Shown here: piece by piece, positions 19,781 to 28,223 of the stretch
Layout of the letters: the number at the start of each line of letters is the position of its first letter
Numbering within the stretch: position 1 is the stretch's first letter
Assembly (NCBI RefSeq): GCF_025567165.1
Contig: NZ_JAOQKC010000013.1
Coordinates: forward strand, 1-64,000
Length of the DNA stretch: 64,000 nucleotides
Direction of reading: 5' to 3'
From: Laedolimicola ammoniilytica
GTDB lineage: Bacteria; Bacillota; Clostridia; Lachnospirales; Lachnospiraceae
Notes under the pieces: model-generated
The model's database searches: none
What the model was told of the DNA's origin: nothing
What the model saw: the letters and a program-made list of their open reading frames with translations, nothing else
Position numbers and translations under genes: made by a program

Positions 19781-21522
19781 AGGAGGAAAAGAAAGAGTCG
19801 CCCATAGGCGTCTTATGGGGATGGGGCAAGCCCTATCATGGAAAATTCATCGGCAGTGTTATCCTTGCGGTATTAGGCGTGGCCTGCCAGATGGTGCCCT
19901 ATTTCTGCGTGGCGAATATTGTCACAATGATGTTGTCTGGGGAACAGAATTTTTCCCGCTATGTGACCGCTGGTATTATTGCATTGTGCGGCTACTTTGG
20001 GAAAGTGTTGTTTTCCAGTCTTTCTACAACGATTTCCCACACGGCGACCTATTACACGCTGCGCGATCTGCGAGAGAATATCACCGCAAAGCTGGCCCGC
20101 GTCCCGATGGGGACGATTTTAGATACTCCGTCCGGCCAGTACAAAACGACGATTGTTGACCGGGTTGAAGGCATGGAATCGACCTTCGCACACCTGCTCC
20201 CGGAAATGACCGCAAATGTGCTGGTGCCTTTGGTGATTGTCGTATATCTGTTCGTTATGGACTGGCGCATGGCGCTCCTGTCCCTTGTTACGCTGGTGGT
20301 GGGCCTTGCTGTCATGTCCGCCGGTATGAAGAATTATCCCGTCAAATGGGAGGGCGCGGTTAAAGCGGGAAAGCAGATGGCAAACGCCATTGTAGAATAC
20401 ATCGGCGGGATTGAGGTGGTAAAAGCGTTCAGCCAGTCCGCCGGTTCCTACAAAAAATATTCTGACGCGGTGAATTATAACGCCAACTATTATGTGGACT
20501 GGATGCGTGAAAACCAGAAAACCATGAGCGCCTACAACGCCATCCTGCCCTCAGTGCTAATCTGCGTGCTGCCCTGCGGCTTCGCGTTCTGGCTCTCCGG
20601 CAGTCTGGAGCTTTCCACCTTCCTGTCCATTGTGATTTTCTCGCTGGGGCTGATCGGGCCGATTATTGCGGCCTTTACCTTTACGGACGATTTGGCTGTA
20701 CTGGGGACAAATGTGGAAGAAATCAGCCAGCTTCTGAACGCCGAAGAACTGAACCATAAAGAAACGCCGATCAAGCTGGAAGATACCGGCATTTCTCTCA
20801 GGTCTGTGTCGTTTTCCTATGACGGGACAACAGAGGTTTTGCATGATGTGAATCTCGCCATCCACCCCGGAACCATGACCGCCCTTGTAGGGCCATCCGG
20901 CTCCGGCAAGTCTACGGTGGCGAAGCTGATTGCCGGGTATTGGGATGTTACATCCGGCAGCATTACCCTCGGCGGCCATGAGCTGAAGGATATGCCGCTG
21001 TCTGAAATTGCAGACCAGATTTCCTATGTATCTCAGGATAACTACCTGTTTAACCGCAGTATCCGGGAGAATATCCGCATGGGAAGACCCAGTGCCACGG
21101 ACGCAGAGGTGGAGCAGGCAGCCAAACAAAGCGGCTGCGACGCCTTTATCCGCAAGCTGGATAATGGCTATGATACGGTTGTCGGCAGCGCCGGTTCCCA
21201 TCTTTCCGGCGGTGAACGCCAGCGGATTGCCATCGCCCGCGCCATGCTGAAAAATGCGCCGGTTGTCATTTTGGACGAGGCAACTGCCTATATCGACCCA
21301 GAGAATGAGGCGCTGGTGCAGAAAGCCATTTCCACTTTAACTGTCGGCAAGACCCTGATTGTGATCGCACACCGGCTGTCTACCATTGTTGGCGCAGATA
21401 ACATCGTTGTGGTGAAGGATGGAACCATCCACGCACAGGGTACGCATGAGAAGCTGCTGGAAACCTGCCCCCTCTACCGGGATATGTGGCAGGCGCACAT
21501 CGGCGCGAAAGACCAGATGTAA
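19777..21522 (+). CDS. ABC half-transporter 1 of the cargo cluster (YbtP/Q-like)
   Basis: A 581-residue fusion of a six-helix transmembrane domain (residues about 20-310) and an ATPase with Walker A GPSGSGKST, signature LSGGERQR, Walker B VILDEATAYID and IAHRLST. All catalytic residues are present. The fold is exporter-like, but in iron clusters such pairs (YbtP/YbtQ, IrtA/IrtB) act in siderophore import. It probably pairs with the next gene. ATGA overlap with the upstream ATPase gene shows one operon. Confidence 0.85.
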   Translation: MKEEKKESPIGVLWGWGKPYHGKFIGSVILAVLGVACQMVPYFCVANIVTMMLSGEQNFSRYVTAGIIALCGYFGKVLFSSLSTTISHTATYYTLRDLRENITAKLARVPMGTILDTPSGQYKTTIVDRVEGMESTFAHLLPEMTANVLVPLVIVVYLFVMDWRMALLSLVTLVVGLAVMSAGMKNYPVKWEGAVKAGKQMANAIVEYIGGIEVVKAFSQSAGSYKKYSDAVNYNANYYVDWMRENQKTMSAYNAILPSVLICVLPCGFAFWLSGSLELSTFLSIVIFSLGLIGPIIAAFTFTDDLAVLGTNVEEISQLLNAEELNHKETPIKLEDTGISLRSVSFSYDGTTEVLHDVNLAIHPGTMTALVGPSGSGKSTVAKLIAGYWDVTSGSITLGGHELKDMPLSEIADQISYVSQDNYLFNRSIRENIRMGRPSATDAEVEQAAKQSGCDAFIRKLDNGYDTVVGSAGSHLSGGERQRIAIARAMLKNAPVVILDEATAYIDPENEALVQKAISTLTVGKTLIVIAHRLSTIVGADNIVVVKDGTIHAQGTHEKLLETCPLYRDMWQAHIGAKDQM

Positions 21523-21536
21523 GGGGGTGTTGTCAG

Positions 21537-23273
21537 ATGTATGGAACATTGAAAAAAATCTTTGCTTTTGCAGGCAGCAAAAAGGAGCTTCTAAAAAAAT
21601 CCCTGTTATTCTCATTCCTGTCCGGGCTGTTTTCAGCCATGCAGTTTGCCGCCCTCTTTGTGGTAATTGGTGCACTGGTATCTGACAACCGGGACGGAAA
21701 GTTTATCTGGCTTTCGCTGGGGATTATGGCCGTTTCCCTCATTGGGCGTATCATCACGACCTATTTTTCCACGATGGAGCAGACGGAAACCGGCTATTGC
21801 ATGGTGGCGGAAAAGCGTATCCACATCGGAGATCGGCTGCGCTACATCCCGATGGGCTACTTCAACAAGAATAGTATCGGGAATATTACCGCCATTGTCA
21901 CAACAACTTTGGGTGATGTAGAGAACTCAGCAGCCCGTGTCCTGGTGTCAGTGCTGGGCGGTTTTTTCAACTCGGTTGCCCTCGTCATCGTCCTGTTGGT
22001 ATTTGACTGGCGGATCGGTCTTGTGGCCGCTGCCGGTGTCCTGATTTACCTTGCGGCGGCGGAACTGGCGCTTCGCAAATCTGCCGCGCTTAGCGGGGTA
22101 CGCCAGCACACACAGGAGTCCCTTGTGGAGTCTGTGTTGGAGTACATTCAGGGGATGGGGATTGTCAAAGCATTTGGACTGGAACGGGACAGCACGCAGT
22201 CTATCGGCAGTGCAATTAAGGCGAGCTGCCGAGATAACCTGAAATTGACAAAGGCCAGCGTTCCCTATGACGCTATCAAACAGGCTGTTGTCCGGGTGTT
22301 CAGCGTCCTGTTGCTTTTGGCCTCGGTCTGGTTCTGGCTGGACGGCTCCCTGCCGCTGGCCTACGGTCTGATTTTGGTGATTGCTTCTTTCATGGTGTTC
22401 AACGATTTGGAGAACGCCGGGAATATGGCCTCTTTGCTGCAAATGCTGGCGGCCTCGATGGATACGGCAAACTCCATTGATGACACGCCGGTAATGGACG
22501 AGAAAGGCGCTGATATTACGCCGAAGTCCAGCGAGATCGTGTTTAACAAGGTGGATTTTTCCTACGCAGACCGTAAGATATTAGATCAGGTCAGCTTTAC
22601 CATTCCCGAAAAAACGACTACGGCCATTGTCGGCCCTTCCGGGGCAGGAAAGACAACGATGTGCAACCTGATTGCCCGTTTTTGGGATGTGAATGCCGGG
22701 AAGATTACCATAGGCGGTACGGATGTACGGGATTTTAAGCTGGACAGCCTGATGAAGAATATCTCGATGGTGTTCCAGAGCGTATACCTCTTTGCAGATA
22801 CGATTGAGAACAATATCAAGTTTGGCTGCCCGGACGCCACCCATGAGCAGGTGGTTGAGGCGGCGAAGAAGGCTTGCTGCCATGACTTTATTTCTGCCCT
22901 GCCGGATGGCTATGACACTGTGATTGGCGAGGGAGGCGGTACTTTGTCCGGCGGCGAGAAACAGCGGATTTCCATCGCCCGCGCCATGCTGAAGGACGCA
23001 CCTATCATCATTTTGGACGAGGCAACAAGCAGCGTTGACCCGGAGAATGAGGATGAATTGCAGCGGGCTATCGAGGCATTGACCCATGACAAGACCATCA
23101 TCATGATTGCCCACCGTCTGAAAACCGTCCGCAACGCCGATCAGATCCTTGTACTGGACAACGCTCATATCGTCCAGCGCGGCACTCATGCGGAGCTGAT
23201 CCAGCAAAAGGGCCTGTATGCCGATTTTGTATCGGCCAGACAGGAGGCCATCGGCTGGAAGCTGGCTCAGTAA
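21537..23273 (+). CDS. ABC half-transporter 2 of the cargo cluster (YbtP/Q-like)
   Basis: A 578-residue transmembrane plus ATPase fusion. It starts MYGTLKKIFAFAGSKKELLK at 21537 after AAGGGGGTG (21521-21529). ATPase motifs are GPSGAGKTT, LSGGEKQR, IIILDEATSSVD and IAHRLKT, all intact. With the preceding gene it likely forms a heterodimer whose substrate is the same iron- or heme-type compound as the ECF module. The alternative, export of a metabolite or siderophore, cannot be excluded from sequence. Confidence 0.85.
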   Translation: MYGTLKKIFAFAGSKKELLKKSLLFSFLSGLFSAMQFAALFVVIGALVSDNRDGKFIWLSLGIMAVSLIGRIITTYFSTMEQTETGYCMVAEKRIHIGDRLRYIPMGYFNKNSIGNITAIVTTTLGDVENSAARVLVSVLGGFFNSVALVIVLLVFDWRIGLVAAAGVLIYLAAAELALRKSAALSGVRQHTQESLVESVLEYIQGMGIVKAFGLERDSTQSIGSAIKASCRDNLKLTKASVPYDAIKQAVVRVFSVLLLLASVWFWLDGSLPLAYGLILVIASFMVFNDLENAGNMASLLQMLAASMDTANSIDDTPVMDEKGADITPKSSEIVFNKVDFSYADRKILDQVSFTIPEKTTTAIVGPSGAGKTTMCNLIARFWDVNAGKITIGGTDVRDFKLDSLMKNISMVFQSVYLFADTIENNIKFGCPDATHEQVVEAAKKACCHDFISALPDGYDTVIGEGGGTLSGGEKQRISIARAMLKDAPIIILDEATSSVDPENEDELQRAIEALTHDKTIIMIAHRLKTVRNADQILVLDNAHIVQRGTHAELIQQKGLYADFVSARQEAIGWKLAQ

Positions 23274-23284
23274 AGGAGGTTCAG

Positions 23285-23656
23285 ATGAAACTTCATGCGT
23301 CCGGGGAGGACTACCTGGAAACCATCCTTGTTCTCCAAAAGAAACGCGGTATGGTGCGCTCCGTAGATGTGGCCCGGCACATGGAGGTGTCAAAGCCCAG
23401 CGTGTGCCATGCAGTGGCTACCTTGCGGGACGGCGGCTTTCTTATGATGGACGAAGATCACTTTCTCCATCTGACCGATGTGGGCCGCGAGGTAGCCGAA
23501 AAAATCTACGAGCGTCACTGCTTCTTTACCGAGCAGCTTATCACCGCAGGCGTTGACCCCAAAACTGCGGAGGCCGATGCCTGTCGTATTGAACACATCA
23601 TCAGCGATGAGAGTTTTGACCGGCTGAAAGAAGCAGTCGAACAAGAGCAAGACTAA
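23285..23656 (+). CDS. DtxR-family metal-dependent repressor
   Basis: A 123-residue protein with a winged-helix N-terminus (EDYLETILVLQKKRGMVRSV, then VSKPSVCHAVATLRDGG) and a metal-binding dimerisation helix region containing H..C..E residues (ERHCFFTEQLI, ACRIEHIISDE). It lacks the C-terminal SH3-like domain and so resembles MntR-type short forms. A strong AAAGGAGG lies at the end of the ABC gene. Its position as last gene of the uptake operon suggests iron- or manganese-responsive feedback on that operon. Confidence 0.87.
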   Translation: MKLHASGEDYLETILVLQKKRGMVRSVDVARHMEVSKPSVCHAVATLRDGGFLMMDEDHFLHLTDVGREVAEKIYERHCFFTEQLITAGVDPKTAEADACRIEHIISDESFDRLKEAVEQEQD

Positions 23657-24122
23657 AACCGAATAAGCCAAGCGATCCTGCCCCGCAAGACGGGGAAAGA
23701 AAAAAACCGTTGCAGGGCAGGCAGCTTTGTGCGCCCAAAATGGATTTTCCGGGTACTGCGGCGGTTTTGAGTACATCAAGGCCGCCGTTCCTTATGCCCT
23801 CGACAAAGGAGTGACGACTACACGCTGACACGGCGGCTTTAGGAGGGAGCCGCCGTGAAGCAAAGACCGCTTCGACATAATTCGGCAGGAATTTACCTGT
23901 CAAAAAAAGCCTGACCGTCAATCGGCCCCCATCTGCTTATGAACAGGCACTATCGTGGCTGGTCCATAAGCGTCATAAGTCCTCTTTTAGCAGCGCCAGC
24001 CGCCGTTCTTCGGATGCTGGCGCTTTTGTTTGTCGTTTTTTCGGGAATTTCCCCGAAAGGTGTCGCTCACCGCCTTCATTTCGGTTCACCCGTCAACCCG
24101 TGAATCGAAATGGAGGTACATA
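23657..24122. other. Intergenic region before the sigma-like gene
   Basis: 466 bases without a convincing gene. It contains a GGCGGCT...AGCCGCC hairpin near 23834-23852, the 12-mer AGGCACTATCGT at 23945-23956 (also found at the XRE gene start, 24983-24994), and a strong terminator at 23992-24031. The region is typical of regulatory spacers in such elements. Confidence 0.6.
23992..24031 (+). terminator. Terminator upstream of the sigma-like gene
   Basis: A perfect 9-bp stem AGCGCCAGC (23992-24000) and GCTGGCGCT (24016-24024), followed by TTTGTTTG. It probably ends the transcript coming from the uptake operon. Confidence 0.8.
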
Positions 24123-24548
24123 ATGCAGAAGATCAATCTTCGGGAACTGTATCCCGATGTGTATAAAACCGATGTCTTTGTAGACGTGGCCGAGGAAGTC
24201 GTGGCCGCGATCCGGGGCCAGGAGCAGGACGATGCCGCCTATGAACGCCGGAAGTTCCGGCACAAGGCTCACTACTCTCTGAACCGGGAGGATGGCATTG
24301 AAAACGATGCCCTCAACCGGCCACTCACCCCGGAGGAAGTCCTGGAGCAGAAGCTGCTGCGGGAGGAAGTGTATGCCGCGCTGATGCAGCTGACAGCCAT
24401 CCAGGCCCGGCGTATCTACGCCCGGTTTTACCTGGGCATGACGGTGGCCGAGATCGCCCGGATCGAGGGTGCTGACCGTCGCCGCGTGTGGGAGAGCATC
24501 CGGCGCGGACTGAAGAAGCTGGCGTGGTTGCTGGATACGGCCCAATAA
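24123..24548 (+). CDS. ICE sigma-70-like regulatory factor
   Basis: 141 residues starting MQKINLRELYPDVYKTDVFV. It has a C-terminal region-4-like helix-turn-helix (MTVAEIARIEGADRRRVWES). It resembles the small sigma-like proteins encoded next to XRE repressors in clostridial conjugative elements, where they are thought to switch on excision or transfer genes. Start 24123 has GGAGGT at 24112-24117. It is convergent with the XRE gene, from which it is separated by a two-way terminator. Confidence 0.78.
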   Translation: MQKINLRELYPDVYKTDVFVDVAEEVVAAIRGQEQDDAAYERRKFRHKAHYSLNREDGIENDALNRPLTPEEVLEQKLLREEVYAALMQLTAIQARRIYARFYLGMTVAEIARIEGADRRRVWESIRRGLKKLAWLLDTAQ

Positions 24549-24567
24549 CCTGACCGCCGCATAGCGG

Positions 24568-24612
24568 CAAAAAGAGAGCCGGTGGGGGTTTTTATTCCTC
24601 CACCGGCTTACT
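24568..24612. terminator. Bidirectional terminator between sigma-like and XRE genes
   Basis: Arms GCCGGTGG (24578-24585) and CCACCGGC (24600-24607) with a T-rich tail on the minus strand. It serves both convergent genes. Confidence 0.8.
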
Positions 24613-24988
24613 TATTCTCTAAATGTTCATATGGGTCAACCCCAGCCGTCTGCACCATCTCTTTTAGCTCATCAGTCAACGCGCGGGTCGAGTTTAACAG
24701 CACTTTTCTGGCAGCCGGAGGGCACGAAAGGTAAAGCTGCCGCATATCGTTGGCGGCTTGCTCATCTTCGGGCAGATCGAGATTCATCAGGGAATCTAAA
24801 GATAAATTCAAGACTTTGCAAAAAGCGCGCAGAACCTCAAAAGAAGGATTCTTCACCCCTCTTTCGCAGCCTTGAACGTGCTTTAGAGAAACGTGGCTCA
24901 GATCTGCGAGTTCCTGCTGCGTCAATCCTTTTTCCTTACGCGCTTTTTGTATCCTTCGTCCCAGCTCTTTTATCAGTTCCATAGGCAC
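24608..24988 (-). CDS. XRE-family repressor of the ICE
   Basis: 126 residues with an N-terminal Cro/C1 helix-turn-helix (RIQKARKEKGLTQQELADLS, then VSLKHVQGCERGVKNPSFEV) and a C-terminal helical part of unknown role. GTG 24988 is preferred because GGAG lies 6 bases upstream; ATG 24982 is the alternative. Copies of a GGCAC(G/T)ATAG-type element lie at its start and around its promoter, so autoregulation is likely. It probably keeps the element quiescent. Confidence 0.82.
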   Translation of the reverse strand: MPMELIKELGRRIQKARKEKGLTQQELADLSHVSLKHVQGCERGVKNPSFEVLRAFCKVLNLSLDSLMNLDLPEDEQAANDMRQLYLSCPPAARKVLLNSTRALTDELKEMVQTAGVDPYEHLENK

Positions 24989-25072
24989 TATCGTCTCCTT
25001 AATTATATTTTATCGTGCCCATTTCCTTGCAGGAAGAACCTCATAAAAGGCGTTTTTAGGCACGATAGTACC
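24983..25072 (-). promoter_or_regulatory. XRE promoter and repeated operator elements
   Basis: On the minus strand a -10 TATAAT lies at 25007-25002, with GGCACGATA (25019-25011) just upstream. Further copies are AGGCACTATCGT (24983-24994) and GGCACGATAGTACC (25059-25072, plus strand). The same AGGCACTATCGT occurs 1 kb away at 23945-23956 before the sigma-like gene. The repetition suggests binding sites of the XRE protein. Confidence 0.6.
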
Positions 25073-25089
25073 TATTTTATTGTGCTTAT

Positions 25090-25634
25090 AAGGAGCTTGC
25101 GCTGTCCGCAGCTTCTATGAAGGGACAAGGCAACATATTTTTTCAAATAAATCGCAGTACAGACAGGACAAATCGCCTGTTTTTGTCATGGCTGTCAAGA
25201 AGGAGCTTTTCTTTCGCTGACCTTTGACAACTGAATACACGGCAGAACAGGTACATAACCCGCGCATGAGCGAGTGCAGGACGCCGCGAAGATGGAGCAG
25301 CCAGGAGGTGATGGACAAGCTGTTTCGGAGCGATCAACGTCCCTGTGACCCGGATGGTGGCACATCCGGCGCGATGAGGGCGCGGGGGCTTAAAGATACT
25401 TCCTCACGGCCCGCCAAAGACTTGGGGGGAACCCTGCGGCGCACGCTACGAACGACGCTGCGGAGTTATGACAGCCGCGCCAGCGGAGACCTGTTCTGTC
25501 CCCGGCGTCAGGGATGCGTGGCAAATATGACGAGTAATCCGAACAGAATAACAGTAGCCGCACCAGGTTTTTATCCGAAGATTTCTTTCAGACTGGTGCG
25601 GCTGTTTAAGTATTAAGATATTAAGGAGGCGAGA
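25090..25634. other. GC-rich stretch without a recognised gene
   Basis: About 545 bases. A plus-strand frame of 130 codons (25224-25616) gives an Arg-rich peptide without recognisable family or ribosome site, so I do not call it. A hairpin with 11-bp arms, AGCCGCACCAG (25556-25566) and CTGGTGCGGCT (25593-25603), lies before the mazF gene and may be a terminator. An untranslated RNA or the origin of transfer could be here, but nothing identifies it. Confidence 0.4.
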
Positions 25635-25637
25635 GTG

Positions 25638-25988
25638 ATGTTTGAAAAATTCCATCGAGGTGACATATATTCGGCTGATTTAAGCCCTGGTATCGGCTCC
25701 GAACAAAGTGGCTCTCGTCCTGTACTCATTCTTCAAAACAATGTGGGAAATTGTTTCAGTCCTACGATTATTATTGCAGCAATTACCAGTGTAAGCAAAA
25801 AAAACAGAAAGTTCCCCACGCATTACCACTTAAATGACAGATGCGGTTTGGTGAAACCATCTGTTGTTATGCTGGAACAGATCAGAACAATCGACAAGTC
25901 GAGGTTAAAAAACTATATTGGTCATCTAAACAAGGATGACATGGAAAATATAAACAAGACGCTCTTGTGCAGTCTGGGGATTACATAA
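25638..25988 (+). CDS. MazF/PemK-family toxin endoribonuclease
   Basis: A 116-residue protein with the MazF fold motifs: FHRGDIYSADLSPGIGSEQSG at the N-terminus (RGD and the loop before the active-site Arg), RPVLILQNN, and the conserved LVKPSVVMLEQIRTIDKSRL. These enzymes cut mRNA at short sites. ATG 25638 has TAAGGAGG upstream. No MazE-like antitoxin gene precedes it; the upstream 500 bases carry no recognisable gene and the following 53-aa gene does not look like MazE. It may be a lone regulatory toxin, as is common in Clostridia elements. Confidence 0.87.
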   Translation: MFEKFHRGDIYSADLSPGIGSEQSGSRPVLILQNNVGNCFSPTIIIAAITSVSKKNRKFPTHYHLNDRCGLVKPSVVMLEQIRTIDKSRLKNYIGHLNKDDMENINKTLLCSLGIT

Positions 25989-26068
25989 AAGTGCCGAAAG
26001 GCTCGTATCATTTTCAGGCTGTGCAAGTAGAGTTATAATTTCGTTAGGAATTGCGGAGGTGATTCTGA

Positions 26069-26230
26069 ATGGAGAATATCCAGAATAAAAGCGCATTGAT
26101 TCCTTCAGATGAAATCCGGTCAGAAGAACTTCTGGCGGAACAAAAATTTGAAGCGTTTATTACTTCGCTGGCACATATCATCGAGAAATATGGTATGAGA
26201 GTGCTGGGCGAGGTTGACGGAGCTGCGTGA
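26069..26230 (+). CDS. Small protein upstream of the recombinase (53 aa)
   Basis: A 53-residue acidic protein, MENIQNKSALIPSDEIRSEE..., with a C-terminal helix (FEAFITSLAHIIEKYGMRVL). GGAGGT lies 8 bases before the ATG. I do not recognise a family. Small genes of this kind often precede the large serine recombinase of clostridial elements, and a role as excision partner or antitoxin of the upstream MazF is possible but unproven. Confidence 0.6.
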   Translation: MENIQNKSALIPSDEIRSEELLAEQKFEAFITSLAHIIEKYGMRVLGEVDGAA

Positions 26231-26285
26231 GAATCGCAGCTTTACATAGGATATTTTCCAAAAGTAAATTTTGGAGGTATGAATT

Positions 26286-28025
26286 ATGAACCGATATGGA
26301 AAACGCTGTGTTTTGTATCCGAGGGTCAGCACAGAGATGCAAGTGGACGGATACAGCCTGGAAGGTCAAAAAAATATGCTGACACGATTTGCGGATCGTG
26401 AGGAAATGATCGTTGTTGATACTTATGAAGATGCCGGTAAATCCGGTAAATCCATTGAGGGACGGCCTGCCTTTCAAAAAATGCTCAGAGATATTGAGGA
26501 TGGCTTGGACATTGACTATATTTTAGTGTATAAGCTGTCACGGTTTGGCCGTAATGCAGCAGATATACTTAACTCTTTGGAGTTGGTTCAATCTTATGGT
26601 GTAAATCTGATTTGCATAGAAGAAGGGATTGATTCCTCTCAGACAAGCGGAAAACTTTTGATTTCTGTACTATCTGCTGTGGCTGAGATTGAGCGTGAGA
26701 ATATTATCGAGCAGACGATGAACGGGCGGCGCGAAAAGGCACGGCAAGGTGGATGGAATGGTGGCTTTGCTCCCTACGGGTATACACTGGAAGATAACAA
26801 GCTGATGATTGAAGAAACAGAGGCTGTGGCAATACGGAAGATTTTTGAATTATATACTTCATCGGAAATCGGTTTGGGTGGTATTGCGAATCAGTTGAAC
26901 TTACAAGGTATACGGAAAATTCCGAGGCAGCATGGCACATTAGAGGATTGGACAGGACATTTTATTAAACTGATATTGGATAACCCGGTTTATTGCGGTA
27001 AAATTGCTTATGGACGGAGAACGAAGGAAAAAGTCAAAGGCACAAAAAACGATTACCAGATGAAAAGAAATGACGATTACATTCTGACAGAGGGACAGCA
27101 TAAAGGAATCGTTAGTGAGGAGGTATGGGAAAAGGCTCATGCCAAGCGTCTTAGAACCGGAGTAAAGCAACCGTCAAAAATTGGGCGGGATCGAGTTCAT
27201 TTGTTATCCGGTCTGCTGAAATGCCCGGTTTGTGGAAGTCCCATGTATACGAATAAACACGCATGGACAAATAAAGATGGCACTTACAAAGAAATTTACT
27301 ATTATGTATGTAGTCGGAATAGGATGGTCAGGGGTAAGCATTGTGAATATAAGGCAATGCTGAAAAAGACCGATATTGAACCGATGGTCATTGAGGCAAT
27401 TCGTGAGATCGTAAGGAATGAGGAATATGCCCAGGCCATTAAAAAACGGATTGGCGTTCAGATTGACACGAAAGCAGTGGATAAAGAACTGGAGGGCTAT
27501 CAGGCAAAGCTGAAGGAAGTTGATTTGAATAAAACAAGATTGGAACGGGAAATTGACAGTCTCCCTGCTGATGCAAAATACCGGGAACGAAAGCTCCATG
27601 ATATGACCTTGCGGTTAGATTCCCTATATGATGTCATTGTTGAGCTGGAGGAAAAAATCGAAGATGCCAGACTTCGGCGAGATGCAATTAAGCAGCAGGC
27701 AATTACTCTTGAGAATATTTACAAAATCATGGTGAATTTCGACTGCGTTTATAATATAATAAATGACGAAGAAAAGAGAAATGTGGTCACAGCCTTGATT
27801 AAGGAAATTGAAATTTACAGGAATGACGAGTCTGAATATCCGCTAAAGCGGATTGGTCTGAATTTTCCGGTGTTCAAGGATGGCGGGGAAGTTACGGAGC
27901 TTTTGTGGGACAAAGGGAATACCGTTGAAGCGCTTGATATAGCGAGAACTCTGCACTACGCCGATGGCGAGCACATAGGCCAGCGCCAGGGCCAGCATAT
28001 CCGAAAAGAATTTCTTCCCATTTAA
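26286..28025 (+). CDS. Large serine recombinase (TndX/TnpX type)
   Basis: 579 codons. The resolvase domain begins LYPRVSTEMQVDGYSLEGQ, with catalytic Ser in PRVST and Arg residues in YKLSRFGRN. The recombinase domain contains GFAPYGYT, and the zinc ribbon is CPVCGSPMY...YVCSRN...CEYKA. A long coiled coil follows (about residues 395-470). The last about 30 residues after DKGNTVEA are not native: they are read from the chromosomal ABC transporter gene in antisense, as the element boundary lies near 27,927-27,936. The enzyme integrates and excises the element. Confidence 0.92.
   Translation: MNRYGKRCVLYPRVSTEMQVDGYSLEGQKNMLTRFADREEMIVVDTYEDAGKSGKSIEGRPAFQKMLRDIEDGLDIDYILVYKLSRFGRNAADILNSLELVQSYGVNLICIEEGIDSSQTSGKLLISVLSAVAEIERENIIEQTMNGRREKARQGGWNGGFAPYGYTLEDNKLMIEETEAVAIRKIFELYTSSEIGLGGIANQLNLQGIRKIPRQHGTLEDWTGHFIKLILDNPVYCGKIAYGRRTKEKVKGTKNDYQMKRNDDYILTEGQHKGIVSEEVWEKAHAKRLRTGVKQPSKIGRDRVHLLSGLLKCPVCGSPMYTNKHAWTNKDGTYKEIYYYVCSRNRMVRGKHCEYKAMLKKTDIEPMVIEAIREIVRNEEYAQAIKKRIGVQIDTKAVDKELEGYQAKLKEVDLNKTRLEREIDSLPADAKYRERKLHDMTLRLDSLYDVIVELEEKIEDARLRRDAIKQQAITLENIYKIMVNFDCVYNIINDEEKRNVVTALIKEIEIYRNDESEYPLKRIGLNFPVFKDGGEVTELLWDKGNTVEALDIARTLHYADGEHIGQRQGQHIRKEFLPI
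27927..27936. other. Right attachment junction of the ICE
   Basis: To the right the minus strand reads the ABC transporter residues RYIKRF; to the left it continues into recombinase sequence instead of a further membrane helix. The exchange must lie near GAA at 27,927-27,929, compatible with a GA core dinucleotide of TnpX/TndX-type recombinases (inference). The left junction is outside the window. Confidence 0.7.
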
Positions 28026-28184
28026 AATGTCGATGAGGCAGGCCGCCATTTTCCCCTCGAACCAGGGACCGGCCAGCAGGCCCAGATTATAGATGAGTCC
28101 CGACACTGTGACAGCCAGCAGAACCTTCCATTCTGCCTGAAAATAGGACAGCACACGGTCGGAGCGGAACTTGTTATTTGCCAT
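27927..28184 (-). pseudogene. ABC transporter gene truncated by the ICE (N-terminal 86 codons)
   Basis: The frame starts MANNKFRSDRVLSYFQAEWK at 28184 with AAAGGG upstream. It gives the first two membrane helices of an ABC transmembrane-ATPase fusion (LLAVTVSGLIYNLGLLAGPW) and stops being related after SSRYIKRF, where the element begins. Such proteins normally run to about 580-600 residues. The remaining part should sit at the other end of the element. The gene is therefore likely inactive while the element is integrated. Confidence 0.8.
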
Positions 28185-28223
28185 AAAAGAAACCCTTTCT
28201 TTTGTGAAAAACATACTAAAAAA

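Larger units (their letters stand above)
1..27936. mobile_element. Right-hand part of an integrative conjugative element (ICE)
   Basis: The stretch carries transfer and integration genes in an order typical of Clostridia ICEs: DUF4316, TTRAP, giant helicase, DUF3849, MobC, relaxase, regulators and a large serine recombinase at the right end. The right boundary is set by a chromosomal ABC transporter gene (minus strand) that is interrupted near 27,927-27,936. The left end and the mating-channel genes (VirB4, VirD4 and others) are outside the window, so full ICE status rather than a mobilizable element is inferred. Cargo consists of an AbiE toxin-antitoxin operon, an ECF/ABC iron-type uptake cluster and a MazF toxin. 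All six N-gaps of the window fall here. Confidence 0.85.

Noticed and set aside
25224..25616. 130-codon Arg-rich frame before mazF
   Set aside because: No ribosome site, no family and a composition typical of a chance frame in GC-rich DNA.
26069..26230. 53-aa gene as MazE antitoxin of the upstream mazF
   Set aside because: It lies after rather than before mazF and shows no MazE-like DNA-binding start; the function was left open.
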